43,562 nucleotides of DNA. Source: Brevirhabdus sp. (GTDB lineage: Bacteria > Pseudomonadota > Alphaproteobacteria > Rhodobacterales > Rhodobacteraceae). The stretch lies in NCBI GenBank assembly GCA_024637315.1, contig JAGXFH010000007.1, positions 1-43,562 of the forward strand, read 5' to 3'. The notes below the pieces were generated by a model. The model was not told where the DNA came from, did no database searches, and saw nothing but the letters and a program-made list of their open reading frames with translations. The number at the start of each line of letters is the position of its first letter. Position 1 is the first letter of the stretch. The position numbers were made by a program, and so were the translations under genes. Positions 8,467 through 17,344 of the stretch are shown piece by piece.

Positions 8467-9141
8467 ATGCGACAAAAGACACCCGAACAGACAGCCGAAG
8501 CCTTTGAGAACGAGGTTTTCTTTTCGCTGCGCCGCCAGCGAAACTGGAGCTGGGTCGTTGGCACCCTCGGTATGGGGATCGGGCTGGCTTCAGTCATCGC
8601 GGTCGTCCTCATCATCCCGCTTAAGGAAATTCAGCCCTACGTCATCATGGTTGACCGGGTGACGGGCGAGTCCGAACAGGTCGTATCGGTTCGGCCGACC
8701 ACACTCGCCGATCAGCAGGCCGTTCTGGAAGCGGAGCTGGTGCGCTATGTCACCAACCGCGAGACCTACGATCCCAATGACAATCCGCAGCGCATTCCGC
8801 TGGTAGACAATATGTCGGAGGGTCAGGCGCAGGCATCCCTGCGCGCGATCTGGAACACCGGGTCCGATGAATATCCGCCTGCGATCTATGGCAGCGATAC
8901 ATTGATTACCACGCGGGTCCGGTCGGTTTCGATCCTCGACGACGATACAGCGCAGGTCCGGTTTGTCCGCAAACTGGAGTCGCCCGGTGCCACCCCCGTG
9001 TCGCGCGATTTCGTGGCGGTGGTCGGTTATGCGTTCAATCCGCGCACCGAACGCTCGCTGGATCAGGTCTGGCGCAATCCCCTTGGCTTCACCGTTACCG
9101 GCTACCGGATTGATGCCGAAACCCTTGATCCGAGAGGCTGA
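8467..9141 (+). CDS. virB8: VirB8-like T4SS core protein
   Basis: A 224-residue bitopic inner-membrane protein with a short cytoplasmic N-terminus, one transmembrane helix at about residues 28-51 (VVGTLGMGIGLASVIAVVLI) and a periplasmic NTF2-like domain. VirB8 nucleates assembly of the channel. The ATG follows AGGAGTC. The next gene starts 1 nt after its stop. Length and topology are standard. Confidence 0.93.
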   Translation: MRQKTPEQTAEAFENEVFFSLRRQRNWSWVVGTLGMGIGLASVIAVVLIIPLKEIQPYVIMVDRVTGESEQVVSVRPTTLADQQAVLEAELVRYVTNRETYDPNDNPQRIPLVDNMSEGQAQASLRAIWNTGSDEYPPAIYGSDTLITTRVRSVSILDDDTAQVRFVRKLESPGATPVSRDFVAVVGYAFNPRTERSLDQVWRNPLGFTVTGYRIDAETLDPRG

Positions 9142-9142
9142 C

Positions 9143-9934
9143 ATGAAGCATATCCTTGCCCTCTTCGCCCTTCTGGCTTTCACCACGATTGCAACGGCGG
9201 AAACCGCGCCGCGGCCCTACCCGCAGGACAGCCGCATCCGGTCGTTCACCTATAGCGAACATGAGGTGTACCGCCTCGATACCTACATGCGCTTCATCAC
9301 CTCGATCGAGTTCGCGCCCGGTGAGAACATCGAGTCCGTTCAGGTCGGTGACAGCGAAAGCTGGCAGATCGTCCGGCTCGATCGCGGTGACGTCCTGTCG
9401 GTCAAACCGCTGATCGACGGAGCCTACACAAATATGACGGTTTACACGAACCTGCGCCCCTACACGTTCGAGCTGCGCGCCCGGACAGGCCAGGTCGGAT
9501 CGCCTGACCTCAACTACCGGGTCAGCTTTCGCTATCCGGGGGAAGAGGCCCGTGTCCGCAATGCGTCCCTTGCGCGCGCAGCGCGCCCCAAGAATTACGA
9601 TTATTACGCGGCTGGCAACGCGCCTGCGATCAAGCCGGTAGAGGTCTATGACGACGGCAAGCGCACGATCTTCGTGTTTCCTGACAACGCCCGCCGTCCC
9701 GGCATTTTCCTCGTCGGGCCGGATGGCCGCGAAACCATCGTGAACGTGCGCCATGATGGGAATGCCAGCATTGTTGACCGCGTTTCCGAGCGCTGGACCA
9801 TCCGCATCGGCAACGAGGAGATTTGCGTGGCGAGCGCCACTGCGATCCAGTCCGTGCCCGGAGGTCGCCGCGCGCCGCGTCTCAGCCAGAGGACCGGCTA
9901 TGATCCCGAACCCTTTGGAGGTATGCCAAAATGA
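9143..9934 (+). CDS. virB9: VirB9-like outer-membrane core complex protein
   Basis: A 263-residue periplasmic protein with a signal peptide (HILALFALLAFTTIATA, then ETAPRP) and the VirB9/CagX domain. The N-terminal motif DSRIRSFTYSEHEVY and the C-terminal part DDGKRTIFVFPDNARRPGIF are typical. It forms the outer-membrane ring with VirB10 and a lipoprotein. The start is 1 nt after virB8; the stop overlaps virB10 (ATGA). Confidence 0.95.
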   Translation: MKHILALFALLAFTTIATAETAPRPYPQDSRIRSFTYSEHEVYRLDTYMRFITSIEFAPGENIESVQVGDSESWQIVRLDRGDVLSVKPLIDGAYTNMTVYTNLRPYTFELRARTGQVGSPDLNYRVSFRYPGEEARVRNASLARAARPKNYDYYAAGNAPAIKPVEVYDDGKRTIFVFPDNARRPGIFLVGPDGRETIVNVRHDGNASIVDRVSERWTIRIGNEEICVASATAIQSVPGGRRAPRLSQRTGYDPEPFGGMPK

Positions 9935-11304
9935 CCGATCAGACAAATAATGGGGCTGGGCAACCAAACGAAGACACCGGCACGCGCGCATCCATGCTGT
10001 CGGGCGGATCGCGTGGCGGCAGTGGTGGCCGGATGCTGGCAGGCGGGGCACTCGTGCTCGCGACGGGCGTTGCGGCATGGCTTTTGCTGGGGCCATCGGA
10101 CGACACTACCAGCGGGCCCGATACGTCCCAGCCTGCCAACATGCAGGACCGCGAAGGCTTGACCGGAGTTGATACGAGTTTGCCACTGGATCGCACGGTC
10201 GAGACCGAAACCGCCGCGCCGGGCCGGACCCAGATGGCACCCGCAGTCATCGAGGATACCGGCGATGATGGTGCGGCCGATCGTGCCCGGATTGCCGATC
10301 TTGAGCGTCGCATAGAGGAAATGCTCAATAGCGACGTCGAAAATCCTGATCTTGTAGCGATGATGAAGGAGCAGCGGGAAGCATTGGAGGCGGCATTCGA
10401 GCGCGAACGTACGGCGGCCGAGGAACGCTACCAGCTTCAGCTCGCCGAGATGTCGCGCAATATGTCTTCAGGCGATGGCGGCATGAGCGACGCAGAGCGC
10501 GATGCCCGCGCACGGCTCGAAGAGGAGCGCCTGCGCCGCGCTGCGATCGCCGAGGCGCAGATCATGTCGGACGGAATTGTTATCGACGCATCCAAGGCCC
10601 GTGCAGGCGGCCAGTCGCAAGGCGGTGCATCGACCGGGAGCGGAACGGGCGGTGCGGGGTCCGGTGACGGTTCCGGGCGTGAGATGAGTTCGAATGAATC
10701 CTTCATGGCTCAGGCCAGCACGCAATCCTACGATACCGTGCGCGCCACACGGATTGCAGCGCCCGGTCGGACTATTGTGCAGGGCACGACGCTGAACGCC
10801 GTTCTGGAAACAGCGATCAGCACCGAACTGCCCGGTGCGATCCGGGCGGTCGTGACAGATGATGTGATGAGCTATGACGGGAATAATGTGCTGCTGCCGC
10901 AGGGAACGCGGCTGATCGGGTCCTACAATTCTGACGTCTCCGTGGTGCAGGGTCGAGCGCAACTGGCGTGGAACCGGGCGGTAACACCGGAAGGTGTCAG
11001 CGTCGAACTCGGTGGTTATGGAGCGGATGCGCTTGGGATGTCCGGACAGGCCGGTAAAGTCGATACCCGTTTCCGCCAGCGGTTCGGTTCCGCCGCATTG
11101 ATTTCGCTTATCAGCTCGGCCCCGAAAGCCCTCATCAATCGTGATAGCGACGACGATGTAACCGATCTGGTTGAGGATTTCGGTGACGATACGTCTAATG
11201 CGGCTGAGAATGTGATGGGTGACTACCTGTCCGCCGGCCCGGTGATCTACATTGACCAGGGCACGTATATGACTGTCTTCGTGAACCGGGATCTTGTTCT
11301 GTGA
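9931..11304 (+). CDS. virB10: VirB10-like channel scaffold protein
   Basis: A 457-residue protein spanning inner to outer membrane. An N-terminal transmembrane helix lies near residues 31-52 (MLAGGALVLATGVAAWLLLG), then a charged coiled-coil region (about 105-205), a Gly/Ser linker (about 228-250), and the TrbI/VirB10 beta-barrel domain with GTTLNAVLETAIST and the C-terminal VIYIDQGTYMTVFVNRDLVL. It couples ATPase energy to channel opening. It overlaps virB9 and virB11 by 4 bp each. Confidence 0.95.
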   Translation: MTDQTNNGAGQPNEDTGTRASMLSGGSRGGSGGRMLAGGALVLATGVAAWLLLGPSDDTTSGPDTSQPANMQDREGLTGVDTSLPLDRTVETETAAPGRTQMAPAVIEDTGDDGAADRARIADLERRIEEMLNSDVENPDLVAMMKEQREALEAAFERERTAAEERYQLQLAEMSRNMSSGDGGMSDAERDARARLEEERLRRAAIAEAQIMSDGIVIDASKARAGGQSQGGASTGSGTGGAGSGDGSGREMSSNESFMAQASTQSYDTVRATRIAAPGRTIVQGTTLNAVLETAISTELPGAIRAVVTDDVMSYDGNNVLLPQGTRLIGSYNSDVSVVQGRAQLAWNRAVTPEGVSVELGGYGADALGMSGQAGKVDTRFRQRFGSAALISLISSAPKALINRDSDDDVTDLVEDFGDDTSNAAENVMGDYLSAGPVIYIDQGTYMTVFVNRDLVL

Positions 11305-12293
11305 GCGCGCCTGACAATCCCGCCAGCTACGCCGAACAGGGTCTTTTGCCGTTGCGCGCCCTTCTCACGTCCGAGGACGTGAACGAGGTTGTCATCAATC
11401 CCGACAAAAGCATCTGGGTCGAGTATGCCGGGCAAGCCCATATGCAGAAGTGGGATGGTGTGATCCCGTCCGATCGCCTCAAGCGTCTTGGCTCGCACCT
11501 TGCGGGCGAGACAAAGAACCAGCTTGGCCCCAAGAACCCGATTGTCTCGGGCCGGGTCCAGGTTTTCGGCCAGTCCATGCGGGTCCAGGTCATCGTGCCG
11601 CCCGCCATCGAGGATGGTGTCTCGGTCTCAATCCGCAAGTATGTCTCACGCATCCTCGATCTGGGCGAGATCGGGTTTCTGATGGGCGGGCAGGTCGATG
11701 TCGAAGATCAGCGCCGCGAGCGGCTGGCGCGGCTGCGCGAACTGGCAGACGCGGGTGATCTACAGAACCTATTGCGGCTTGCCGTCGATCAGCGGCTCAA
11801 CATGCTCGTCTCGGGTGGCACGTCGACCGGCAAGACCACCTACGCCCGCGCGATTCTGTCGCTCGTGAATCGCGGGGAGCGCATGGTGACGATCGAGGAC
11901 GCGCTGGAGCTCCACCTGCCCCACGCCAACACAGTCAGCCTTGTATCGGATCGGCGAACGGAGTCTCAGCGGTCCCCAGCCCGCCTGTTGGAATCGTCTC
12001 TTCGAATGCGCCCGGACCGCCTGATCCTCGGAGAGATCAGGGGTGCGGAGGCGTTCAACTTTCTTGAGGCGATCAATACTGGGCATCCCGGCTCGATCAG
12101 CACGATCCACGCGGACAGCCCGCAACTGGCGCTGGAGCGCATGGCGATGATGGTGCTGCGCGCCGGGATGGGATTGAGCCGCGCTGACGTTCTGGACTAT
12201 GCCCGCTCGACAATCGACCTTGTGATACAGATGGGACGCCACGGCGGCAACCGCGGCGTCCTTCAGGTTTTCATGCCGGCGTTGGCAGACTAA
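11301..12293 (+). CDS. virB11: VirB11-like traffic ATPase
   Basis: A 330-residue hexameric ATPase of the type II/IV secretion NTPase family. Walker A is GGTSTGKT (about residues 172-179), followed by the Asp box MVTIEDALEL, the RMRPDRLILGEIRGAEA Walker B region and the His box TGHPGSISTIHAD. The GTG start overlaps the virB10 stop (GTGA). The TAA stop lies inside the tip of a 117-bp repeat, so the operon ends exactly where the repeat begins. Confidence 0.95.
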   Translation: MSAPDNPASYAEQGLLPLRALLTSEDVNEVVINPDKSIWVEYAGQAHMQKWDGVIPSDRLKRLGSHLAGETKNQLGPKNPIVSGRVQVFGQSMRVQVIVPPAIEDGVSVSIRKYVSRILDLGEIGFLMGGQVDVEDQRRERLARLRELADAGDLQNLLRLAVDQRLNMLVSGGTSTGKTTYARAILSLVNRGERMVTIEDALELHLPHANTVSLVSDRRTESQRSPARLLESSLRMRPDRLILGEIRGAEAFNFLEAINTGHPGSISTIHADSPQLALERMAMMVLRAGMGLSRADVLDYARSTIDLVIQMGRHGGNRGVLQVFMPALAD

Positions 12294-12406
12294 AGCGTTT
12301 CGCGAAAAACCTGAATCACGGATTTTCGCGAAACGCGCACGACATATCAGCGTTGCGCGCGTTTTGCCTTTATCGGATGTCTCAGGTTAAAGGCGAAACG
12401 CTTTAG
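12290..12406 (+). repeat. 117-bp nested palindromic element, copy A
   Basis: The termini CTAAAGCGTTTCGC and GCGAAACGCTTTAG are perfect inverted repeats. Inside are two hairpins with about 13-bp stems (CGTTTCGCGAAAA with its complement; CGTTTTGCCTTTA with near-complement), so the whole can fold as a cloverleaf. Near-identical 117-bp copies lie at 14575 (inverted, 4 mismatches) and 19492. It fills the convergent virB11/virD4 junction, and its two tips provide both genes' TAA stops. It could act as a bidirectional terminator or be a non-autonomous mobile element. Confidence 0.9.
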
Positions 12407-14556
12407 GAATCGGACGCGTCGCGGGTATCGGCGTCGCTTTCGGATTGTTTAGATTGCGCTTCTGCCAGAGCGGATTTCGTCAAACCTCTGGCACGAGATG
12501 CATCCGCGCCTCTGGCACGAGATGCATCCGCGCTGCCTTTGACGTCGGTTTCTTCTGCGGCCTCTGCATCACCGTCAGAAATCTCCGGAGCCCCGGGCTG
12601 GTCATCATCGGTTGTTCCTTCACGGTAAATCTCAAGGGCGGCTGACGTAGCCATTCTTATTCCTCGCCACTTGCCCTGAACCGTCCTGACCTGCCGTTCT
12701 TCTTGCGTTTCCGGTGCTGTTGCATCACCCGCAATATCCGTCGCTGGTTCGGCGCCGTTTCCGGTTTCGGGCGCGCTCGGCGTCGCCTTCTTGGCAGCTA
12801 CATCGGCAGTGGTCCGATGAGCGGTGATCGGGTTGGCAGCTCCGCCCTGCGTTGGCGTCGGCGCAACCGGGTCTTGTGGAACCACCAGCGGTTCGTCTGG
12901 GATTTCCGGCGGATCGGGGTAAGGGCCGGTCTGGTTGACGAACAGTGGTTTGAGCACCCGGTCCTGATCGTAGTATACCTTGTTAATGCGGATCGGATAT
13001 GACCCTTGCACCAGTGCCACCATGTAATCCTCATCCAGCATCCGGAGTTGTTCGGGGCGGATGAGCGGCGCACCTTCGGCACGTTCCTGGTATGACGTTG
13101 TCAGCTCACCGCCTTTCCACGATTTTGAGCGTGACGAACGAGTGAAGTCACCGATCGCGGAGCTGATATAGGCCGGGGTTTCCTTGTCCGCCGGTGCCAT
13201 GAAGAGTTGCATCCGGCAGTTACCGAGAATCACCGCCGCCCCGTCCTTGCCATAGATTTCGAGGGACGCGATCGTCTGGACCACGATCATGATCCGCCCG
13301 CCGTAGCTGCGCAGCGTGGCAATGGCGGAAACCATCGTATCCATCCGGCCGAGTGCCGGAAACTCGTCGAGGCAGAACAGAACGGTGTATTTCTCGCCCT
13401 TTTCCAGATCAGGCTCCGACCGTTGCATGATCGCGATGGTCTGCTGGAACATCAGCCGGATGAGTGGAGCCAGCGGCTCTAAATCGTTGGGCGAGACGAC
13501 GAGGTAGATCGACGCTGGCTGCGATCGCAGTGTCCTGATCGAGAAATCCGACGCCGCCGTTGCGTCCCGCACCGCGGGGTCGGCCCAGAGGCTCAGTCCG
13601 CCGTCGCTCAACACCGAAAGATAGGAGCTGAGAATGCGCGCCTCCATGCCGCCCATCTTGTAGAAGATTTTCTTGGCTTCCGGTGAGACAACCTCATCCC
13701 CCAGTTTGCGCAGTGTCGCAAAGGCATCGCCGGGTTGGGAAAGCGCGTCGAAGACGGCCCCGATCGTCGGAGTCTTGCGCTCGACCACGAGCATTGCCGT
13801 CGCCGCGAAGATGTCGCGCGCGCCCTCGAGGAACCCCTCGCCGCTGCCATGCGCGATGATGAACGAGGCGGCGAGGCGACGCGCTTCTGTGAAGCGGCGG
13901 CGGCTATGGGTGTCGGCCACGTCCTGTAGCGGGTTGTAGCGATGTGTCCGGTTATCCTCCGCATAGGGCGAGAATTTATAGACCGTATCGCCGAACGAGA
14001 CGCGCCTCCGGCTCGTCTTGGCGAAGAGTTCGCCCTTGAGATCGAGGCAGAGGATCGACCCCGGATAGGTCAGAAGGGTAGGGATCACGACGCTGCGTGT
14101 CTTGCCCGATCCGGTGGGGGCCGAAACGAGGCTGTGCGGGATCTCGCGCGATGACAGAAAATCCGCGCGCGACTTCGGTTTCCCGGCCTTCCCGTAAATG
14201 GGTCCGTTCAGCCCTTTGAGTTGTGTCAGAAGCCCGGCCTTCTTCATCTCGGAATTTGTCGCCCATCGTGCGGAGCCGTGACTGGTAAGCTGGCGCTTCA
14301 CGCCGATCACGGGCACCGCGATCGCAACGACCAGCGCGATGCCACCCCAGATCATCAGCGCGGTACGGATCGGCTCGGTGGTGGTGATCGCGCTGGTTGT
14401 TTCGGGGAAGAACCTGAAGATCGTGGTGAAGCCGACATTCGCGGCGTCACCCCCGGTGATCCAGGTCGCATAGGCACCGGCCGCGATCGCTCCGAGCAGC
14501 AGCCCGATCGCAAGTCCGCCAAGGGCCAGCAGAAGGATGGTTTTTGCAGATGACAT
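12403..14556 (-). CDS. virD4: VirD4/TraG-type coupling protein
   Basis: A 717-residue inner-membrane ATPase that brings the relaxase-DNA complex to the secretion channel. There are two N-terminal transmembrane helices (about residues 6-32 and 65-86), then the VirD4 core with Walker A APTGSGKT (146-153), LCLDLKGELF, and the Walker B region VLFCLDEFPALG. The C-terminal 170 residues are Pro/acidic-rich and disordered, with a perfect ADASRARG duplication. CGAGGAGAA precedes the ATG. Copy B of the 117-bp element ends 18 bp upstream and copy A supplies the stop. Confidence 0.96.
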   Translation of the reverse strand: MSSAKTILLLALGGLAIGLLLGAIAAGAYATWITGGDAANVGFTTIFRFFPETTSAITTTEPIRTALMIWGGIALVVAIAVPVIGVKRQLTSHGSARWATNSEMKKAGLLTQLKGLNGPIYGKAGKPKSRADFLSSREIPHSLVSAPTGSGKTRSVVIPTLLTYPGSILCLDLKGELFAKTSRRRVSFGDTVYKFSPYAEDNRTHRYNPLQDVADTHSRRRFTEARRLAASFIIAHGSGEGFLEGARDIFAATAMLVVERKTPTIGAVFDALSQPGDAFATLRKLGDEVVSPEAKKIFYKMGGMEARILSSYLSVLSDGGLSLWADPAVRDATAASDFSIRTLRSQPASIYLVVSPNDLEPLAPLIRLMFQQTIAIMQRSEPDLEKGEKYTVLFCLDEFPALGRMDTMVSAIATLRSYGGRIMIVVQTIASLEIYGKDGAAVILGNCRMQLFMAPADKETPAYISSAIGDFTRSSRSKSWKGGELTTSYQERAEGAPLIRPEQLRMLDEDYMVALVQGSYPIRINKVYYDQDRVLKPLFVNQTGPYPDPPEIPDEPLVVPQDPVAPTPTQGGAANPITAHRTTADVAAKKATPSAPETGNGAEPATDIAGDATAPETQEERQVRTVQGKWRGIRMATSAALEIYREGTTDDDQPGAPEISDGDAEAAEETDVKGSADASRARGADASRARGLTKSALAEAQSKQSESDADTRDASDS
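12485..12532 (-). repeat. 24-bp perfect tandem duplication inside virD4
   Basis: Two adjacent identical 24-bp units encode ADASRARG twice in the disordered C-terminal tail of the coupling protein. The duplication keeps frame and probably arose by slippage. It should be neutral or slightly length-variable between relatives. Confidence 0.85.
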
Positions 14557-14574
14557 ATCGGTTCTCCTCGTTTT

Positions 14575-14691
14575 CTAAAACGTTTCGCCTTTAACCTGAG
14601 GCATCAGATAAAGGCGAAACGCGCGCAACGCTGATATGTCGTGCGCGTTTCGCGAAAATCCGTGATTCAGGTTTTTCGCGAAACGCTTTAG
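14575..14691 (-). repeat. 117-bp nested palindromic element, copy B
   Basis: This is the reverse complement of copy A, with 4 differences over 117 bp. It occupies the whole gap between the relaxase stop and the virD4 Shine-Dalgarno. Its tip supplies the relaxase TAA (14688-14690), and its other end lies 18 bp before the virD4 ATG. Transcripts from virD1/virD2 into virD4 must pass through its hairpins, so it may attenuate or separate expression. Confidence 0.9.
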
Positions 14692-16547
14692 CGGCCGTGG
14701 CCATTGTCGTCGCGTTCGCGCTTGGACCGCTCGGCATCCGCGCGGTCCTGCTGACGCTTGGCCTCCTCGCGTCTGGCCGCCTCCTGCTTTGCCGCTGCCT
14801 GTTCGGCCGCGACCTGCTGGTAAACCGGATTGGCCTCCCGCGCCGCCTGTCGCGCTGCCTCATCGCGCGCCCTGGCCTGCCGTGCGCGTTCCTGAGCCTG
14901 CGCCTGTGTCTCGCTGCTGGCCGTACGTCCGTCATCGCCGCCCGATCTGCCAGCCGGTGTTGCACCGTCCCGCTCCTGACGGGATGCGTGGGCATCACGG
15001 GACCGGGTGTTGACATAGATCGCGGCTATTTCCCGGTGCATCTTCGTCAGGGCAATATCGCGCGATTGCACATCTTCCGGCCCCTCGCCCCGCGCAACCC
15101 GCGATCGCGCCCGTTCCTCGACCTCGGCGCGGTCGAATTGTTGCTCCAGCCCCTTTGATGGCACCTGACCTGCATATCGCTCGACTGTCGCCTCGGGATC
15201 GGTGCCGTAGCGTGTCGCCACTGCCTTTATCTTCGCTTCCACGGCACTGCGCGCGACCGTCGCATTGGGGTCATCGACATCGAACCCGCGATAGCGCCCG
15301 CTCGTGCCCGCCACGGTAAAGGGCGCAAGATCGCGTGGGTTGGAAAGGATCGGCGCGGTTTCTGCCTTCAGCTCTGCAATGTCACGCGCCAGTCGCATCC
15401 GCGTTGCACCATCACCGACCGCCTTCATATCGCGATCCACTTTATCAATATTGTCGCGGATTTCGACCTTTGCCGCTTCCACACGCTCGTTCATTTTCGT
15501 TTCCTCCCGGCTGCTGATTTTGCGTGTAATGGCCATGATAAGCCCGCCATGCGAGGCTGCGGTCGAGGCCGCCTGGTAAACCCTTGCCGCTTCGGGCGAC
15601 GTTGCCTCGACAAGCTGAGCTTGCGTGGCGAAATGGCGCGACTGGTGCATCAGGGCCGCCGCCGCAAGGATCGCGCTGCGCCGCGTATGTGCAGGCGGTA
15701 CAGGTTCTCGCCTTTCCTCGGCAGCCCGGCGATACTCCGCATCCGGCACGGGCCGGTCATGCACGGCCCGTGCGAACCGGGTCGTGGCTTCCAGCTCGAT
15801 CCCTTCGCGTCCCGCCACCTCGACGAGAACTGCCCGCATCGAGTCGTAATTCAGATCGCTGCGCTGGCTGACCTTGAGCCACGCACCCTCTTCGAGCCCG
15901 CGCCGGTAAACGATGACGTGCATATGCGGATGAGCGCGGTCGGTGTGAAAGGCTGTGTAGTAATCATAACTGTCACCGCCATACTTCCCCGATCCGAACA
16001 TCTCTTCGGCCCACGCGCGTCCTGCGCGCTTTGCGGCCTCGTGGTCCGTGCCTTCCGGAAAGCTGGCAAGAAAATGTGACGTGCGGTCGGCCCGCCCGCT
16101 TCCCTCGGGCGGCATCCGCCACGCGTCCGCCATTTCGGTTTCCTGCGCAGCGTCAATCTCGATCCCCATGTTCGCTTCCGAGCGTTCCAGCGGTTCCGTG
16201 CCCTGGCGAGACAGGTAATCCATCTGCGCCTTCATCCCGCGCATGTCGGACGCACCCCCATTGCGGATCATCTTGACCACCGCCTGCGGATTGCGGCCGG
16301 GCAGCCGCCCGCCGCCGCCATTGGCCGGGCGCATCCGGGCAACGTCGCGCGTGTGCGCCGGCAAAAGCCCGTGCCTTTCGTCGCCGGACTTGCTCAGGCC
16401 CTGTCCACGCATCTGGATTTCGCGGTGGCGCCGGGCGCGTCCTGCATCGACGATTGCCCAATCCTCGCCCATCACCGCATCAAGCGCCGAGACGGCCCCC
16501 GGCGCCAGCCGTGCTCGCTTGAGAAGATCGCGGACATGGAAGCTCAT
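14688..16547 (-). CDS. virD2: VirD2-like relaxase (MobP type)
   Basis: A 619-residue DNA-nicking enzyme expected to cut oriT and pilot the strand into the recipient. The relaxase domain contains a probable catalytic Tyr in QMDYLSRQG (about residue 111) and the metal-binding three-His motif HTDRAHPHMHVIV (His at about 206, 208, 210). The C-terminal third is Ala/Arg/Gln-rich coiled coil. The start overlaps virD1 by 4 bp. The stop lies in copy B of the 117-bp element. It is longer than Agrobacterium VirD2 (about 424-450 residues). Confidence 0.93.
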   Translation of the reverse strand: MSFHVRDLLKRARLAPGAVSALDAVMGEDWAIVDAGRARRHREIQMRGQGLSKSGDERHGLLPAHTRDVARMRPANGGGGRLPGRNPQAVVKMIRNGGASDMRGMKAQMDYLSRQGTEPLERSEANMGIEIDAAQETEMADAWRMPPEGSGRADRTSHFLASFPEGTDHEAAKRAGRAWAEEMFGSGKYGGDSYDYYTAFHTDRAHPHMHVIVYRRGLEEGAWLKVSQRSDLNYDSMRAVLVEVAGREGIELEATTRFARAVHDRPVPDAEYRRAAEERREPVPPAHTRRSAILAAAALMHQSRHFATQAQLVEATSPEAARVYQAASTAASHGGLIMAITRKISSREETKMNERVEAAKVEIRDNIDKVDRDMKAVGDGATRMRLARDIAELKAETAPILSNPRDLAPFTVAGTSGRYRGFDVDDPNATVARSAVEAKIKAVATRYGTDPEATVERYAGQVPSKGLEQQFDRAEVEERARSRVARGEGPEDVQSRDIALTKMHREIAAIYVNTRSRDAHASRQERDGATPAGRSGGDDGRTASSETQAQAQERARQARARDEAARQAAREANPVYQQVAAEQAAAKQEAARREEAKRQQDRADAERSKRERDDNGHGR

Positions 16548-17020
16548 TCGCCTGCCGTCTTTTCAAGCCGTGCAAGCCCGTCTTCGCGGCGTGCCGCAAG
16601 ATTGAGGATTGCCTGCGTCTGACCCTGCACCGCAGCCATCTGCCGCCCGAGCGCCGCACGCTCCTCCATAAAGGCGCAAAAGTCTGGTTCACGGGTCCGG
16701 TCGGCTGCCTTGGCGATCTGATTGATGTTGCGCGCAACGCCGATGAGCTGCTTTGCGATCTCGCGAAGAGTCTCGACCTGGGCCGCATCCGCCTCGACAA
16801 ACCCACCGATCCGCCGCGCAGCGATCCGCAAGGCCCGATTCCGTTTGAGCCCCAGCACTTCAATCTGGGCGTCGAACTCGGCCAGCTCGGCCTCCGTCAG
16901 CCGCACAGAGACGATTTTGTCGGCGCGCCGGACCGGAGTCTTGGTCGATGAATCGATCCAATCGCCACCCTTCATGCGGCGGGTCTTCCATTCTGGCTTC
17001 GGCGTTTCGTCGGCTGTCAT
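16544..17020 (-). CDS. virD1: VirD1/MobC-like relaxosome accessory protein
   Basis: A 158-residue protein with a ribbon-helix-helix-like N-terminal part (DKIVSVRLTEAELAEFDAQI, about residues 34-53), GLKRNRALRIAARR, and a MobC-like segment LIGVARNINQIAKAAD. Such proteins bind oriT and help the relaxase melt and nick DNA. GGAG precedes the ATG. ATGA coupling to the relaxase and the position next to the border-like nic site support the assignment. Confidence 0.88.
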   Translation of the reverse strand: MTADETPKPEWKTRRMKGGDWIDSSTKTPVRRADKIVSVRLTEAELAEFDAQIEVLGLKRNRALRIAARRIGGFVEADAAQVETLREIAKQLIGVARNINQIAKAADRTREPDFCAFMEERAALGRQMAAVQGQTQAILNLAARREDGLARLEKTAGE

Positions 17021-17066
17021 GAGGTGTCTCCGGGGCGGGTGATTGGCTCTGCGCTTCTAATGAAAA

Positions 17067-17096
17067 AAATGTACTACATTTATATATATCCTGCCA
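17067..17096 (+). other. oriT: Candidate oriT with T-DNA-border-like nic site
   Basis: ATATATCCTG followed by CCA (17084-17096) matches the core of Agrobacterium T-DNA borders and the IncP nic consensus (ATCCTG then Y). The predicted cut is between G17093 and C17094 on the plus strand. Twelve bases upstream ends a perfect inverted repeat AAATGTA-C-TACATTT (17067-17081), the usual relaxase-binding hairpin. The site lies in an AT-rich island 47 bp upstream of virD1. Nicking itself is inferred. Confidence 0.82.
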
Positions 17097-17099
17097 TTA

Positions 17100-17344
17100 A
17101 GAGACTTCCTTACTCATACCCCATTCTCCAATTTGCAGTCAAGCAGGGTGTTGCAACAGGTGTGCATTCGGGCACCTTTCGAGATACTTTCGATGTTACA
17201 CACGGCGGGATGCCCTCAGAGACGCAGTAAGACCCGTTGAGCGCAAGCTCGGGCTTAGTGCTGGATTACCCCAGGCAACTGGCGGGAACACCCTCAGGAT
17301 GACCGGAAACCTATATTCGGGAGTGCAATGCACCTTTACGCCCG
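17100..17344. other. Non-coding stretch between oriT and the palindrome array
   Basis: There is no supported gene. It contains small stems such as GAGC-GCAA-GCTC near 17240 and AGGTG..CACCT near 17160-17180. By position it may hold the divergent virD1 promoter and relaxosome protein sites. I could not name clear promoter boxes. Confidence 0.35.
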
